From the NCBI GenBank assembly GCA_911728435.2, contig OU452202.1, positions 13,991,135 through 14,055,134 of the forward strand: DNA of 64,000 nt, given 5' to 3'. This document shows, in pieces, positions 1 to 8,829 of the stretch. Position 1 is the stretch's first letter. Each line of letters begins with the position of its first letter. The notes below the pieces were generated by a model, which saw only the letters and a program-made list of their open reading frames with translations, made no database searches and was not told where the DNA came from. The DNA is from Apoderus coryli. Lineage: Eukaryota; Arthropoda; Insecta; Coleoptera; Attelabidae. The position numbers and the translations under genes were made by a program.

Positions 1-671
1 TCTTCAAGCATGTTTAGGTACACTTCACCAGTTAAATTTCCAGGAATAAAAAGTGGTCCTATAATATGATTTCCTAATATGCCACACCAGACGTTTATTT
101 TTTGAGGATACTGGGTATGAACCTCACGGAATAAATGTGGGTTACTGTCATCCCAGTAACGGCAATTGTGCCTATTTACAGCTCCATTCAAATAAAATGT
201 GCATTCGTCGGAAAAACAAATGTTAAATAATAATTGCGGATCTTCAATTAAACGCTGGCTCATTGCTTCACAAAATTGCAGCCTTCTATCAGGATCATCC
301 TCATTTAGTTCCTGTACTAATTTGATTTTGTACGGATGAAATTTGTACGCTTTTAAAATTCGTATTATGGACGAACGGGAGACACCTGAGGCTTCAGCTA
401 GTTGACGGGTACTTTGACTATGATCCATTTCAACATGCCCTAAAACAGCGACTTCCACAGCTTCATTTCTGATCGGTTTCTGCGGCTGGTGTTTTACATT
501 ACAGACAGATCCGGTATCTACAAACTTTTTAACTAACTTGCCAACGTACACATCATTCACATTTTTATCGGGATGTCTCTCATTAAATAAGCGAGCCGTA
601 AGTTTAGCACTACTATTATTTTGAAAATAAAGTTTAACAATTTCAACTCGTTCTAGAATGGAATAAATCAT
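1..671 (-). CDS. Tc1/mariner-superfamily transposase, cut by the window edge
   Basis: Transposase of the IS630/Tc1/mariner DDE superfamily, of the insect type with an N-terminal helix-turn-helix before the catalytic domain. I translated the minus strand from the ATG at 671. The frame stays open for 223 codons to the window edge, with no stop or frameshift. The start reads MIYSILERVEIVKLYFQNN (first helix-turn-helix). A second one follows around residues 75-105 (STRQLAEASGVSRSSIIRIL). The first catalytic Asp is in FSDECTFYLNG, followed by a typical INVWCGILG block and PGNLTGEVYLNML. The remaining two acidic residues would lie beyond base 1. The frame is intact although most neighbouring transposases are broken, so this copy is relatively young. 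Family assignment is firm; activity cannot be judged. Confidence 0.88.
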   Translation of the reverse strand, partial: MIYSILERVEIVKLYFQNNSSAKLTARLFNERHPDKNVNDVYVGKLVKKFVDTGSVCNVKHQPQKPIRNEAVEVAVLGHVEMDHSQSTRQLAEASGVSRSSIIRILKAYKFHPYKIKLVQELNEDDPDRRLQFCEAMSQRLIEDPQLLFNICFSDECTFYLNGAVNRHNCRYWDDSNPHLFREVHTQYPQKINVWCGILGNHIIGPLFIPGNLTGEVYLNMLE

Positions 672-1242
672 TTTGTACGGTAAAAGTAAAATAACTTGAG
701 AAGCAACCAAACTGAATCAATGAAAAGACTAAAATAAACGGTGTAAATTCTTTTCCTACACGTATCTGCAGTTTTTATTTCAACAAAAAACGCAAACGAT
801 TAGTGAGGAATTTAGTTCTGATAAATAAGATAGTGTTTTTGAAATCCCGTTTTTCTTCAAAGTAAATAATTTAGAAATGATTGTAGTTGTTTTCAGTCGT
901 AATAATTAAAACTTATTTGTATTTCTCATTAATACCAAAATTATCGGCTTAATGTCTTTAAAGTCGTTTTCGTATTAACTGTTTTAGTAAAATTCGACAA
1001 ATAGGGTATCATTAGAAAGACAATTTTGTGTCCTTTCAAATGATATGTCATTAGACCCCTCTTTCCATTTAAAATTTTAGGGTTGTTACTCACCCCCGCT
1101 AGGGGGTTAAAGGCGCAGATCGAAAAATATGTTTAAAATGTGTCCCCCTCAAAAGCAAAATCGACGTGTCCGAGCATTTTCGCATTCGACTACAAAAAAA
1201 AGAGAAAAGCTAGGTGCAAACTTTTCGTTGGACCACCCTGTA
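1..1242 (-). mobile_element. Tc1/mariner element, 5' end inside the window
   Basis: The transposase above lies on the minus strand, and its upstream untranslated region runs to about 1242. There the minus strand starts with ACAGGGTGGTCCAACGAAAA beside TA-rich DNA (tatatgta). This is the terminal motif seen at many other mariner-type ends in the window. I infer that it is the 5' terminal inverted repeat. The 3' end and the partner repeat are outside the window. Confidence 0.6.
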
Positions 1243-1530
1243 TATGTATGGCATAAAATTCATATCTTTTTTCCGTATTGTTTCTTGATCCGAAAATGCA
1301 AAAGAGCTAAAACACGTGAAAATATTCTAAATCAGGAGCTTTTTTTTGAGTGAACTTTAAGTTGTAGCTCAACCCCCAAGCTTTTTTTTTTTCAAATGGA
1401 AATGATCAGTTTTTTTTAACTGTGGAACACTACAACCAAAGGTTTAACAGCGAACCACAAATTCAAATTGAAATGACACTATGTGTAACGTTCCCAAATC
1501 AAGATTATCCTGATATGCCCAATGAAAATA

Positions 1531-2398
1531 CAGTGAAATCTCTCTTAACGGACACCTCCCATCAGCGGACACCTCCCTTGTGTGTGTAATGTAGTCCCGG
1601 CGGGTATCCATAAGAAAACTGTTCTGAGCGGACACGGACAATGCTATCCCCATATTTTATGACAAAAATCTCTCTTGAACGGACACAATACCGCCCAATC
1701 GTTCCTAGGCGCGAACATACTACTACTACTACTACTACTCGTCCGAGATAATCAGCGTGGCCTGCGAAATCACGGGTCGTGGGAAGCCACCTTTAATAGA
1801 CAAGCATCGATCGTTCGCAATCGGGCAATTACCAACCGCCGCGGCTGTGTGATTCCCGGGAACAAATTCATCCAGAAGATAGAATTCCTCTTTCTTTACT
1901 GGCCGAAATTTATAAAAAGAAAGTGCTAGTTCGAATCTGTCCCCAGGATCTTCAAGAGTTCTACAATATTGACAATAATTTGTGTGTAAAAGAACCTGCT
2001 TCAGATGAAACTCTTCAAAGTGTGGAAGTTAATGAAGACCAAGAAATCTCAGATGAATCAGACGACGAGCTACACATAACAGAGGTGGATAACAACATTA
2101 AAACATATATCGAGGCTATGTCTTCAGTGAAATCCCTAAAGCTCTTTTCCGAAAATCAAGGAGATGAAAAGCCTTCGAAATTTTATCGAAACTCGAAATA
2201 CATTTTCAAGAAGCTATATTGAAAAAGAAAACTAAGCAAACAACATTAGATGAATTCCTTTCCAAATTGTAAATGCAATTCATGTTTTTAATTCTTTTTT
2301 TGTTTAATGAATAGGTATATATTTTGTAAAGTTCTCCCTTAAGCTGTCACCTCCCTTGAGCGGACACTTTATCTTGGTCCCATCAGTGTCCACCACCA
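1531..2398 (+). mobile_element. pogo/Tigger-like DNA transposon relict
   Basis: The left end follows a TA and reads CAGTGAAATCTCTCTTAACG, followed by GGACACCTCCC. The right end holds the inverted form (ccctt.agcggacacttt, about 2346-2372). Copies of the GCGGACAC word recur inside both ends (1554, 1574, 1628, 1677, 2361). Inside, 1923-2222 is acidic and could be the C-terminal tail of a pogo-type transposase. One frame away the sequence continues as KKKTKQTTLDEFLSKL and a stop at 2270-2272, which resembles the conserved tail of Tigger/jerky transposases. The catalytic core is missing. A (TAC)n run lies at 1719-1738. The element is a dead internal-deletion copy. Confidence 0.6.
1923..2272 (+). 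pseudogene. C-terminal remnant of pogo/Tigger transposase
   Basis: An acidic, Ser/Glu-rich segment (DEDQEISDESDDE-like) is followed by a helical stretch (YIEAMSSVKSLKLF). It stops at 2220-2222, while a neighbouring frame carries the tail KQTTLDEFLSKL to 2272. This needs one frameshift. No DDE residues remain. The tail motif is the only diagnostic feature, so the call rests on it together with the flanking pogo-type termini. Confidence 0.5.
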
Positions 2399-2765
2399 AG
2401 AGTATACAAAGTAAGTGTCGATAATCAGGATGTATTAATTGGACGTAATAGAAATGCAGCACTCAATGTCAATGGCAGTATTTTTGAACTTATTTAAAAT
2501 AATTTTAAATTTTGTGTTTACGCTATAACTTGAAAACAAAACAAATCGAATGACAACATTTGGATTTTTTCTTAATTTTTTTAGATTACTCACCATACTT
2601 TGACCCGTCCCTCCAGATTCACCCTGTATAGTATAAAATCTTTGTATTGTGACTTGCTGTAGCGGAAACCCTGGTTATTTAAATAAATTTCCAAAGCCCG
2701 TAAAGAAATTTAAAACTTTTCTCTTATTAATTTTTTATAATATATTTCTGAGTTTTATGTCTTAT

Positions 2766-3027
2766 ACAGTGTGGAACAGAAAGAACTACCCGATTTAAGA
2801 GGTTAATAAAAACTAAATTAAACAGGATGTAAACAATGCCATTTAAAATTATTGAATTTTAAAAATTTCATCAAATGTTTGCCTCCATTGTTGATACATT
2901 GGGTGAGCCTCTCGCGATAATTTTCCATCACACTGTGGGTCATTTCCTGGATTGTTGTCTCTGTAAGAGCTTCCAGAGTTTGATACATTTTTTCCTTAAG
3001 GTAACCCTAAAGAAAAAAATCACATGA
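2766..3027 (-). pseudogene. C-terminal remnant of a Tc1/mariner-type transposase
   Basis: The minus strand reads SCDFFL*GYLKEKMYQTLE and then ALTETTIQEM...NYRERLTQCINNGG. This is the third catalytic Asp region and C-terminus of insect DDE transposases (normally CDFFLWGYLKEKVY). The Trp codon has become TAG. The end of the element is probably ACAGTGTGGAACAGAAAG at 2766. Everything upstream of the catalytic CDFFL is missing because the copy is joined here to a different transposase in the opposite orientation. Confidence 0.7.
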
Positions 3028-3218
3028 CTTGGCACCAAATGACTTCTTTTTATTCCGTAAAATAGAAACTGAGAGGTCAACGTTTTTCGACACCTGAAGA
3101 AGCGGTTGCTGCATTCGGAATGCATGTTTTGGAGATGCCTCAATCAGAGTGGCCAAAGTGCTTCGACAATTGGTACAAACGCATGCAAAAGTGTATAGAT
3201 TTTCATGGAGAATTTTGA
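3020..3218 (+). pseudogene. mariner transposase C-terminal remnant
   Basis: The plus strand reads SHDLAPNDFFLFRKI (third catalytic Asp block of mariner). After one frameshift it continues RGQRFSTPEEAVAAFGMHVL and PQSEWPKCFDNWYKRMQKCI, with a stop at 3216-3218. These are the hallmark last 60-70 residues of a mariner transposase. The N-terminal four fifths are absent. It overlaps the opposite-strand remnant by about 8 bp (TCACATGA, 3020-3027). Confidence 0.75.
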
Positions 3219-3742
3219 AAAACAATAAAGTGATTTTCGATGATTTATATTTGTTTTTGTTCTCTAATCCCGAAATATAAAAGGCAACCCTCGTATTTAA
3301 CAATCTGTGCTATCTAAAACGTGATGTGTTAATTTTTTATTCATTCTGAATGGCCCTGTACATTTTCTAATTTAATAACACGACTCTTGTTCAAACACAA
3401 ATTTATTTCGCATTTTCAACAATATCGCAACTTAAATGATATCAGATAAAATAACCTGTCATGATTTCACTCAGAAAATATGGTGTAGGTATAATATTAC
3501 ATAGGCACTTTTAAAATTTACAATAAAATCCATTTAGGTCTTTAAAGTTTATCAGTATTTCAGAATCTATTCAACCATTTTTAACAAATTCACAAATATT
3601 TGCACAACAATTTCACTTCAGACTTTTATCGGCTATTCCATCTTAATGCCTATTCAGTTTCATTTCGTTCTATTCAAATATTTACTCAAATGCTTTGAAA
3701 TGTGTCTGGATCTTGATTTCAAAAAGCGGTTTTATAAAACTA

Positions 3743-4480
3743 ACAGGTCATTCAATAAGTTCGTAGGATAAGTAAGAAAAAAACAACAATTTGACAAAAC
3801 TCGATTTTATTATTCAACATCGAGCGCAATACAACGAGTATAGCGATTTTCCGACTTGTAGATACCACTTTTATTGTATGATTTCTCTTTCTCGTCAAAA
3901 TAGGCCTCAGTTTCAGCGATTACTTCATCATTGGACTTAAATTTCTTTCCAGCAAGAATTCTCTTGAAATCTGAAAACAGGAAGAAGTCGCTGGGGGTTA
4001 AATCTGGAGAATACGGTGGGTCGGTAAGCAAATCGAAGCCCAATTCACTCAATTTTGCCATAGTTTTCATCGATTTGTGGACACGGTGCATTGTCTTGGT
4101 GAAAAAACGCTTTTTTCTTTTTGCAAATGTAGCCGTTTCTTTGCGAATTCAGCCTCCAATCGATCCAAAAGTGCACAGTAATAGTCGCTGTTGATGGTGG
4201 ATCCTTTTTGGAGGTAGTTGATGAATATTGTTCCGTTCACATCACAAAATACAGACGCCATCACCTTACCGACCGTCTCTTGCGTCTTTGCTCGCTTTGG
4301 ATTCGGTTCGTCGATTCCTGTCCACTCAGCTGACTGTCTTTTGGATTCTGGTGTGTTACGGAAGCCATGTTTCATCCGTTGTCACATATCGACGATAGAA
4401 TTCCATTTTTTGCGGTTTAACAGCGCCAAACAATTCTCTGAAGCAGCAATTCGGTGCACTTACTAGAGTTGTAGTAGTGA
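3743..4480 (-). mobile_element. mariner element (irritans-like), frameshifted
   Basis: The 3' end is the inverted-repeat motif ACAGGTCATTCAATAAGTTC at 3743. The transposase reads leftwards from about 4390 to a stop at 3810. All three catalytic positions can be found, but in different frames: VTTDETWL (around 4380), FHQDNAPCPQ (around 4090) and YSPDLTPSDFFLF (around 3985). The C-terminal block KKFKSNDEVIAETEAYF and the final RYTRCIALD are mariner-specific. The N-terminal DNA-binding half is missing. At least two frameshifts and one stop make it non-functional. Confidence 0.8.
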
Positions 4481-5400
4481 CCTTATTGCGTTTGTAATAT
4501 TTGTGTAGCTTATGATTGTTTTGTCCGTAAAATCCTTTCGAATAATCTTCCTCTCATTTCTCAGGCTTTAATCTGTGGAATATAAGGTCGGTATTAAATA
4601 CCATTGCTCTTGTCTGCAGGCTAGCAATAATATTTGATGAAGAAGACGAAAAGCAAAAGGTTGAGCTTTCAGGGTACCAACCTCCTCTTCGTACGGACAG
4701 TTTCTGCCTGTTAAGCGAACGATATTCAAACTAGCACGATTCCAGTGATTTACGCCTCGAGGCAATAGTTCAACCTTAAATAGAAATTGAGAACTAATAT
4801 ATCGATATATTGCTTGCATCTCTATTAACGAAATTATGTTGAAATTTTGAGCATCCGCGTCTAATTAAATGTATCCGTTTAATGGGCAGTTTTGTTTACA
4901 ATAACATTCGTCACGTCAAATAGTAATATTTTATCAATTTTTTATACATTTCGAATAATTGTTTGGCTACTTGGCATATTATTATATCAAAATGTTTTAA
5001 ATTTTCCACGCTGTACGATAACCGTAAATTCATATCATCACAGCGTATAATTGTTGAAATATCTGGTGAAAACAATTTAATAAACATGTCAGGTAGCTGT
5101 ACAGACCGGCTACAATCTCAATAAAAGTAAAAACAGTTTTATTTGAACTTACAACTTTACGATTTCGAATAAGGCTTTACGTTAACACATAGACCAACAA
5201 CAAGGTCCATTTTTGGAATTTGAGTCAGATGACCCAAAGGAAATGTTTATACATGATGCTGTTCCTAAACTTTTGTCATATTCTGGAGATATCGTTCCTT
5301 CTCCATATCAAAATTAATTGTAAAATTGTGTAAAGAAAATAAAGTTTTCTGAAGTTTATGGTATGAACGCGTTCGTTAAAACACACTTAAAATTTACAAA
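4481..5400. other. AT-rich spacer, no gene seen
   Basis: I see no supported coding sequence. The only recognisable piece is the dispersed repeat at 4820-4905, listed separately. Confidence 0.5.
4820..4905 (+). repeat. dispersed repeat, copy 1 (second copy at 48924-49009)
   Basis: This segment, with the core ATTTTGAGCATCCGCGT followed by TTAAATGTATCCGTTT and GTTTTG.TTACAATAA, recurs in the same orientation at 48924-49009 with about 10-15% differences. It carries no coding sequence. It is presumably the end of an unidentified transposon family. Confidence 0.7.
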
Positions 5401-6088
5401 ATAGTAAAGGATGCCAGTCCGTTGCAACGGTGGTATTTAAAAGATTGGGTGCTTAGAGCTCTAGTTCGGAGCGCGAAGCGGACTTTGCTCGCCTCGAAAA
5501 AAATCCAAAAGCAATGCGTCATGAACCAATTCTCATTGCTTGACTAAATATTGCAAAGGTTGTGTCATTCAGCAGAGAATTACAAGGTTTGTCTCTCAAA
5601 TCAAAATATTTACTTGACAAACTAAATCTCATCCCCCTGGTAAGTTCCTTACACAAACAAAACATCACATCAAATTTCTCGTGCTCAGATGAACAATTTT
5701 TTTCACTATATTGTACCAAAATAAATATAATTCTAAACACAAACATATCGCTTAGATCTCCTACCAAAATTATTATACAAAATATTATGTTACCAAATCC
5801 ATCTTTTGTGCAAAACCATATCTCTGTTATAGAGCATATTTCCTAAGATAAACATGTGTCATCTCTATAAATGGGAGTGAGTGATGTCAAAAAATAATTT
5901 TTTGGAAAATTATTGAATATGTGTACTCGAGTGCACAAGTTTTAATCTGTGTGATCTATAAGAAAATAAATATGTTTTAAATCCGGCAAAAAGAAGATGA
6001 AACTATTTTAGATATGCCATTAACCGAAGGAAAAGAAATTTTCAGTCCACTTATGTATAATTAAATAACTGCAGAACTAAAAGAAAAT
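5401..6088. other. spacer without recognisable genes
   Basis: The two overlapping short open frames near 5519-5846 lie on opposite strands, have no recognisable motif and look like chance frames. A GC-richer patch at 5440-5505 (gcgcgaagcggactttgctcgcc) resembles the centre of the palindrome at 13027-13150. Confidence 0.4.
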
Positions 6089-6505
6089 ACACTCCTCAAA
6101 AAAATTAAAGGAACACATTTGGATAACCATGTAATTTATTAAGTGATAGTTATATACATGATGAACATTTATGTTCTCAAAGAGAAATATTTTCTTCTAA
6201 TAAATCGATTAATAAAACTTTGAACTAATCGTTTTAATAAGATTAACAATTAAAAAAGTGCGAATAACAAAATGAAAAGAAAATATTTTTTAATGGCAAT
6301 GTTCCGCTATCTGAAAACCAATCTATTTTAGTATCGCATGCGTGCCCTCCAGAAGCACGAATGACTGCTTGGCATCTTCTTGGAACACTTCTCACGAGCC
6401 TTCGAATGTGTTCCTGTGGTGTACTTTCCCACTCTTAGACTAGGGCTTCTGTTAGTTGCTGAAGGGTTTGAGGTGCATTTGGACGACGTCGAATACGTCT
6501 TTCCA
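6089..6505 (-). pseudogene. Tc1-like transposon 3' remnant
   Basis: The end motif TACACTCCTCAAAAAAATTA is the start of Tc1-type inverted repeats. On the minus strand, LQQLTEALV*EWESTPQEHI followed by RRLVRSVPRRCQAVIRASGG is the last 45 residues of a Tc1-family transposase, with one stop. The rest is missing; the flank at 6505 runs into (TAA)n and the retrozyme-like repeat. Confidence 0.65.
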
Positions 6506-6578
6506 AAATATCCCATAATAATAATAAGCAACAACAACATTAAGTTATGTTGGAAATTTGTTTCACACTACCATGCTT

Positions 6579-6622
6579 TCACCAGACGGCCGTTTCGTCG
6601 ATCCACGACTCATCAGTGGTGA
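6579..6622 (-). ncRNA. hammerhead ribozyme, copy 1 (canonical core)
   Basis: Read on the minus strand: stem I UCACCA (pairs with UGGUGA after the cut), CUGAUGA, stem II GUCG-UGGAU-CGAC, GAAA, then the stem III strand ACGGCCGU, the cleavage nucleotide C17, and UGGUGA. All conserved core nucleotides are present. Stem I has 6 pairs and stem II has 4 perfect pairs. Stem III is a perfect 8-nt palindrome with no room for a loop, so efficient folding probably needs two ribozymes pairing through ACGGCCGU. The predicted cut lies between the complements of bases 6585 and 6584. Confidence 0.85.
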
Positions 6623-6914
6623 TCGGCAGGCAGTGTGACCCAAATTTCCAACATTTACAAAGAGCTTATACTAGTACGAGAATTGATTGAGAGAGAGATG
6701 TTTTGGCGACACCTAGCGTGAACAGGCAATATGCCGGGTGAAACACAGTTCACAAACGATGGCCGGACAAGAAGTAACAACTCCATTATATCCTATTGCC
6801 AACACTAGATGCGCCCGAATCCCCTAGCAGGGAGGCTTTATTTAAGAATTGCTTGTTACATAAAGCAACAAGACTTTAAGTTATGTTGGAAATTTGTTTC
6901 ACACTACCATGCTT

Positions 6915-6958
6915 CCACCAGACGGCCGTTTCGTCGATCCACGTCTCATCAGTGGTGA
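6915..6958 (-). ncRNA. hammerhead ribozyme, copy 2
   Basis: It has the same architecture as the copy at 6579-6622: stem I UCACCA/UGGUGG (one G-U pair), CUGAUGA, stem II GACG-UGGAU-CGAC with one A-A mismatch, GAAA, palindromic stem III ACGGCCGU and C17. The core nucleotides are intact; only the stem II mismatch weakens it. Its distance from copy 1 (336 bp) defines the monomer that double self-cleavage would release. Confidence 0.8.
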
Positions 6959-7154
6959 TCGGCAGGCAGTGTGACCCAAATTTCCAACATTTACAAAGAG
7001 CTTATACTAGCACGTGCTACAAATTTCCAACATAACTTAAAGTCTTGTTGCTTTATGTAACAAGCAATTCTTAAAACTTTTTTATGTTTGAAAAAGTATT
7101 CCATTACAACAGGGGCGTGCAATATAATTCCAATAAAACACAAAAACAGGTACG

Positions 7155-7445
7155 TCACCTCCACTATCTTTGAAACAAATTAAAACCGGGACATCTAGAA
7201 GAACTTCCTACATCATCAGCCACAAAAGTGCAACAAAACACACTAAACATTACATTAAGTGACCACATATTTATATTTAGTTAGGTACAAGTTAGTGTTT
7301 ACTCTCCACTTGTACCTAACTAAATGTACACTTAACGAAGTGTTTAGTCTTGTTAATTTTGTTACACCTTTGTGGCTTACATCATCAGGAAGTTCTTCGA
7401 AACATGTCCCGGTTTTAATTTTTATTAAAGATAGTGGAGGTGACG
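7155..7445. repeat. 290-bp foldback with hammerhead-like arms
   Basis: The left arm begins CGTCACCTCCACTATCTTT and the right arm ends with its reverse complement. Further blocks (ATTAAAACCGGGACAT, GAAGAACTTCC, CCACAAA-GTG, and an inner TTTAGTTAGGTACAAGT pair) match in order, so nearly the whole segment can fold into one hairpin. The right arm on the plus strand holds GAAG-UU-CUUC-GAAACAUGUC. The left arm on the minus strand holds CUGAUGAUGUAG before the same GAAGUUCUUC. Each arm therefore keeps a different half of a hammerhead core. Confidence 0.7.
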
Positions 7446-7529
7446 GACTTGGTGTGTAATTGCAATTTTTTATTATATAAAAACAAATTGAGAGAAAGAC
7501 GTATATAACCATTTTGAAGTTTTGAAGAC

Positions 7530-7925
7530 GATAAGTCTGTGTGTGTGTCTGTGTGTATTCTTCCACGATAGCGCCTAAACGCTTTAATCAATTGAGCTAA
7601 ATTTTGGTTTATGAGTTTCGGAGATCCATACGATGAACCAATTAGTTTTTGGTTGAAATCGCTTCAGCCCTGTGATAGGGGTGGACACAATGATACATAA
7701 TTTTAAGGTATTTTGTATCTGCTTAACAGCGATAGGTTACTTTTGATATTTGCCCCCATAATTCTAGAGAAAATTGCCTTTCAAATTTCACCAGTTAGAT
7801 AGTTGTAACCTATAACTCTTATTAGAATATAATACAGTAATTCGATAAAGGGTTATTGGTGTCATTGATGGAGCGTGTGCCTCACATGCGGAAGGTTCTG
7901 GGTTCGAATCCCAGCTCTGGCAAGA
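7530..7925 (+). repeat. dispersed repeat ending in a tRNA-Val-like segment, copy 1
   Basis: The repeat has a body around 7550-7680 (blocks ATAGCGCCTAAACGCTT, CAATTGAG and TTTTTGGTT.AAATCGC) and a tRNA-like 3' segment. The same modules occur, in the same order but on the minus strand, at 58385-58690. The arrangement (tRNA-like part at the 3' end, followed by a T-run) is unlike a usual SINE, where the tRNA-derived head is at the 5' end. No open reading frame is present. Confidence 0.6.
7854..7922 (+). tRNA. tRNA-Val(CAC)-like sequence, probably not a functional gene
   Basis: A D-arm-like stretch (GGTGTCATTGATGGAGCG), an anticodon arm resembling tRNA-Val(CAC) (GTGTGCCTCACATGCGG), and a perfect T arm and B box (CTGGGTTCGAATCCCAG) are followed by CTCTGGCA and a T-run. 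The 5' acceptor strand does not pair with the 3' one, so this is a tRNA-derived module inside a repeat and not a working tRNA gene. Confidence 0.5.
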
Positions 7926-8101
7926 CTTTTTTTTATAATTTTTCAATAAATAATAATTATATAATAATAATTATTATTATTAAAATTGTGTTTCCTTACA
8001 CAGGTCATATTATATTATATCTTGGAGGGGAAAGTTTTGGGGCAACACAACCGATTTTGTTTGATTCTATTTCAGGATTTTTTCACAGGACGATAGAGGT
8101 T

Positions 8102-8806
8102 CAGTAAGATTGCGCTGTACTTTGTCTTATTGAAATTTTGGTTGTTTCAATGTTTGGGTGACTCAAAATGATGTTATTAGTGGGAAGTTTAAAACATCCT
8201 TTGGGATAAACGTGCAAAACATCCTTGTTCCAACATGATTTGTGATGGAGCTCGATGTGTTTGTATATTTTGTTTGTTAAAGTGTCTGGCTATCTCGTTT
8301 CTTTTACGTGATACGCATTTTTAAATGAAACACTGTATTCTGCATTTCATGGGCTTGATTCCTGCAGATCTGCTGTAGCACCTCAATTACTTCCTCTCCA
8401 TCGGAAGCCTGAAGTCTTCTTGGCATCAAATCCATTAAATTGATTATTTTTTCTAGAGGAATAGCTTCAGATTCTTTATTTAATGCTAACCTGATCTCTG
8501 CTAAAGTTGTAGGCTTGATGAGACGATGACGAAAGTATCTTTTAAATGCATCCCAAATATGCTCAATGGGGTTGAGAGCTGAACTGCAGGATGTCCATAT
8601 CTACCTCCGAATTCCAACTTTATCGTAAAATTCACTTACGACATGCACAACAATAATCTTAATCGGATCTGACGATGGAGAGGAAGCTATTGAGGCGATA
8701 CACCAGATCTGCGGGAATTAACCCCAGCTTCCTTTAACCGTCTTCTTATTGTATGAAAACATTAAAGCAGTCAAAATCTCGTCAAGACAAAGTGCAGCGC
8801 AACCCT
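8102..8806 (-). mobile_element. Tc1-like transposon, internal deletion derivative
   Basis: The termini are inverted repeats. The left end is CAGTAAGATTGCGCTGTACT then TTGTCTTATTGAAATTTTGG. The right end read backwards is AGGGTTGCGCTGCACTTTGT followed by CTTGACGAGATTTTG. On the minus strand, IRRRLKEAGVNSRRSGVSPQ (helix-turn-helix region, about 8700-8760) is followed, after loss of most of the catalytic domain, by NPIEHIWDAFKRYFRHRLI. That block contains the final catalytic Glu in the Tc1-type NPIEHIW motif. The C-terminus continues to about 8310. Non-autonomous. Confidence 0.8.
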
Positions 8807-8810
8807 AATA

Positions 8811-8829
8811 AATCGATCTATCGTGTAGT
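8811..8829. repeat. 19-bp target-site duplication of the LINE (left copy)
   Basis: AATCGATCTATCGTGTAGT is repeated without mismatch at 9584-9602, on either side of the LINE at 8830-9583. Confidence 0.9.

Larger units (their letters stand above)
6524..7075 (-). mobile_element. retrozyme-like tandem repeat carrying hammerhead ribozymes
   Basis: This is a partial tandem of a 336-bp unit. The first unit starts near 6524 (agcaacaac...ttaagttatgttgg); the second starts near 6860 (agcaacaag...ttaagttatgttgg) and ends after ttatactag. Each unit carries a hammerhead ribozyme on the minus strand, and the two cleavage sites are exactly 336 bp apart. At 7022-7075 the start of the unit is present again in inverted orientation. 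There is no open reading frame. Non-coding tandem repeats of 170-400 bp with type I hammerheads are what has been described as animal retrozymes, which move with help from other retroelements. A decayed relative lies at 27405-27880. Confidence 0.7.

Noticed and set aside
5519..5846. Overlapping open frames on both strands
   Set aside because: No motif, no codon-usage signal that I can see, and each is roughly the mirror of the other.
7854..7922. Functional tRNA-Val gene
   Set aside because: D, anticodon and T arms resemble tRNA-Val(CAC), but the acceptor stem does not pair, and a similar module recurs within a dispersed repeat at 58385-58690.
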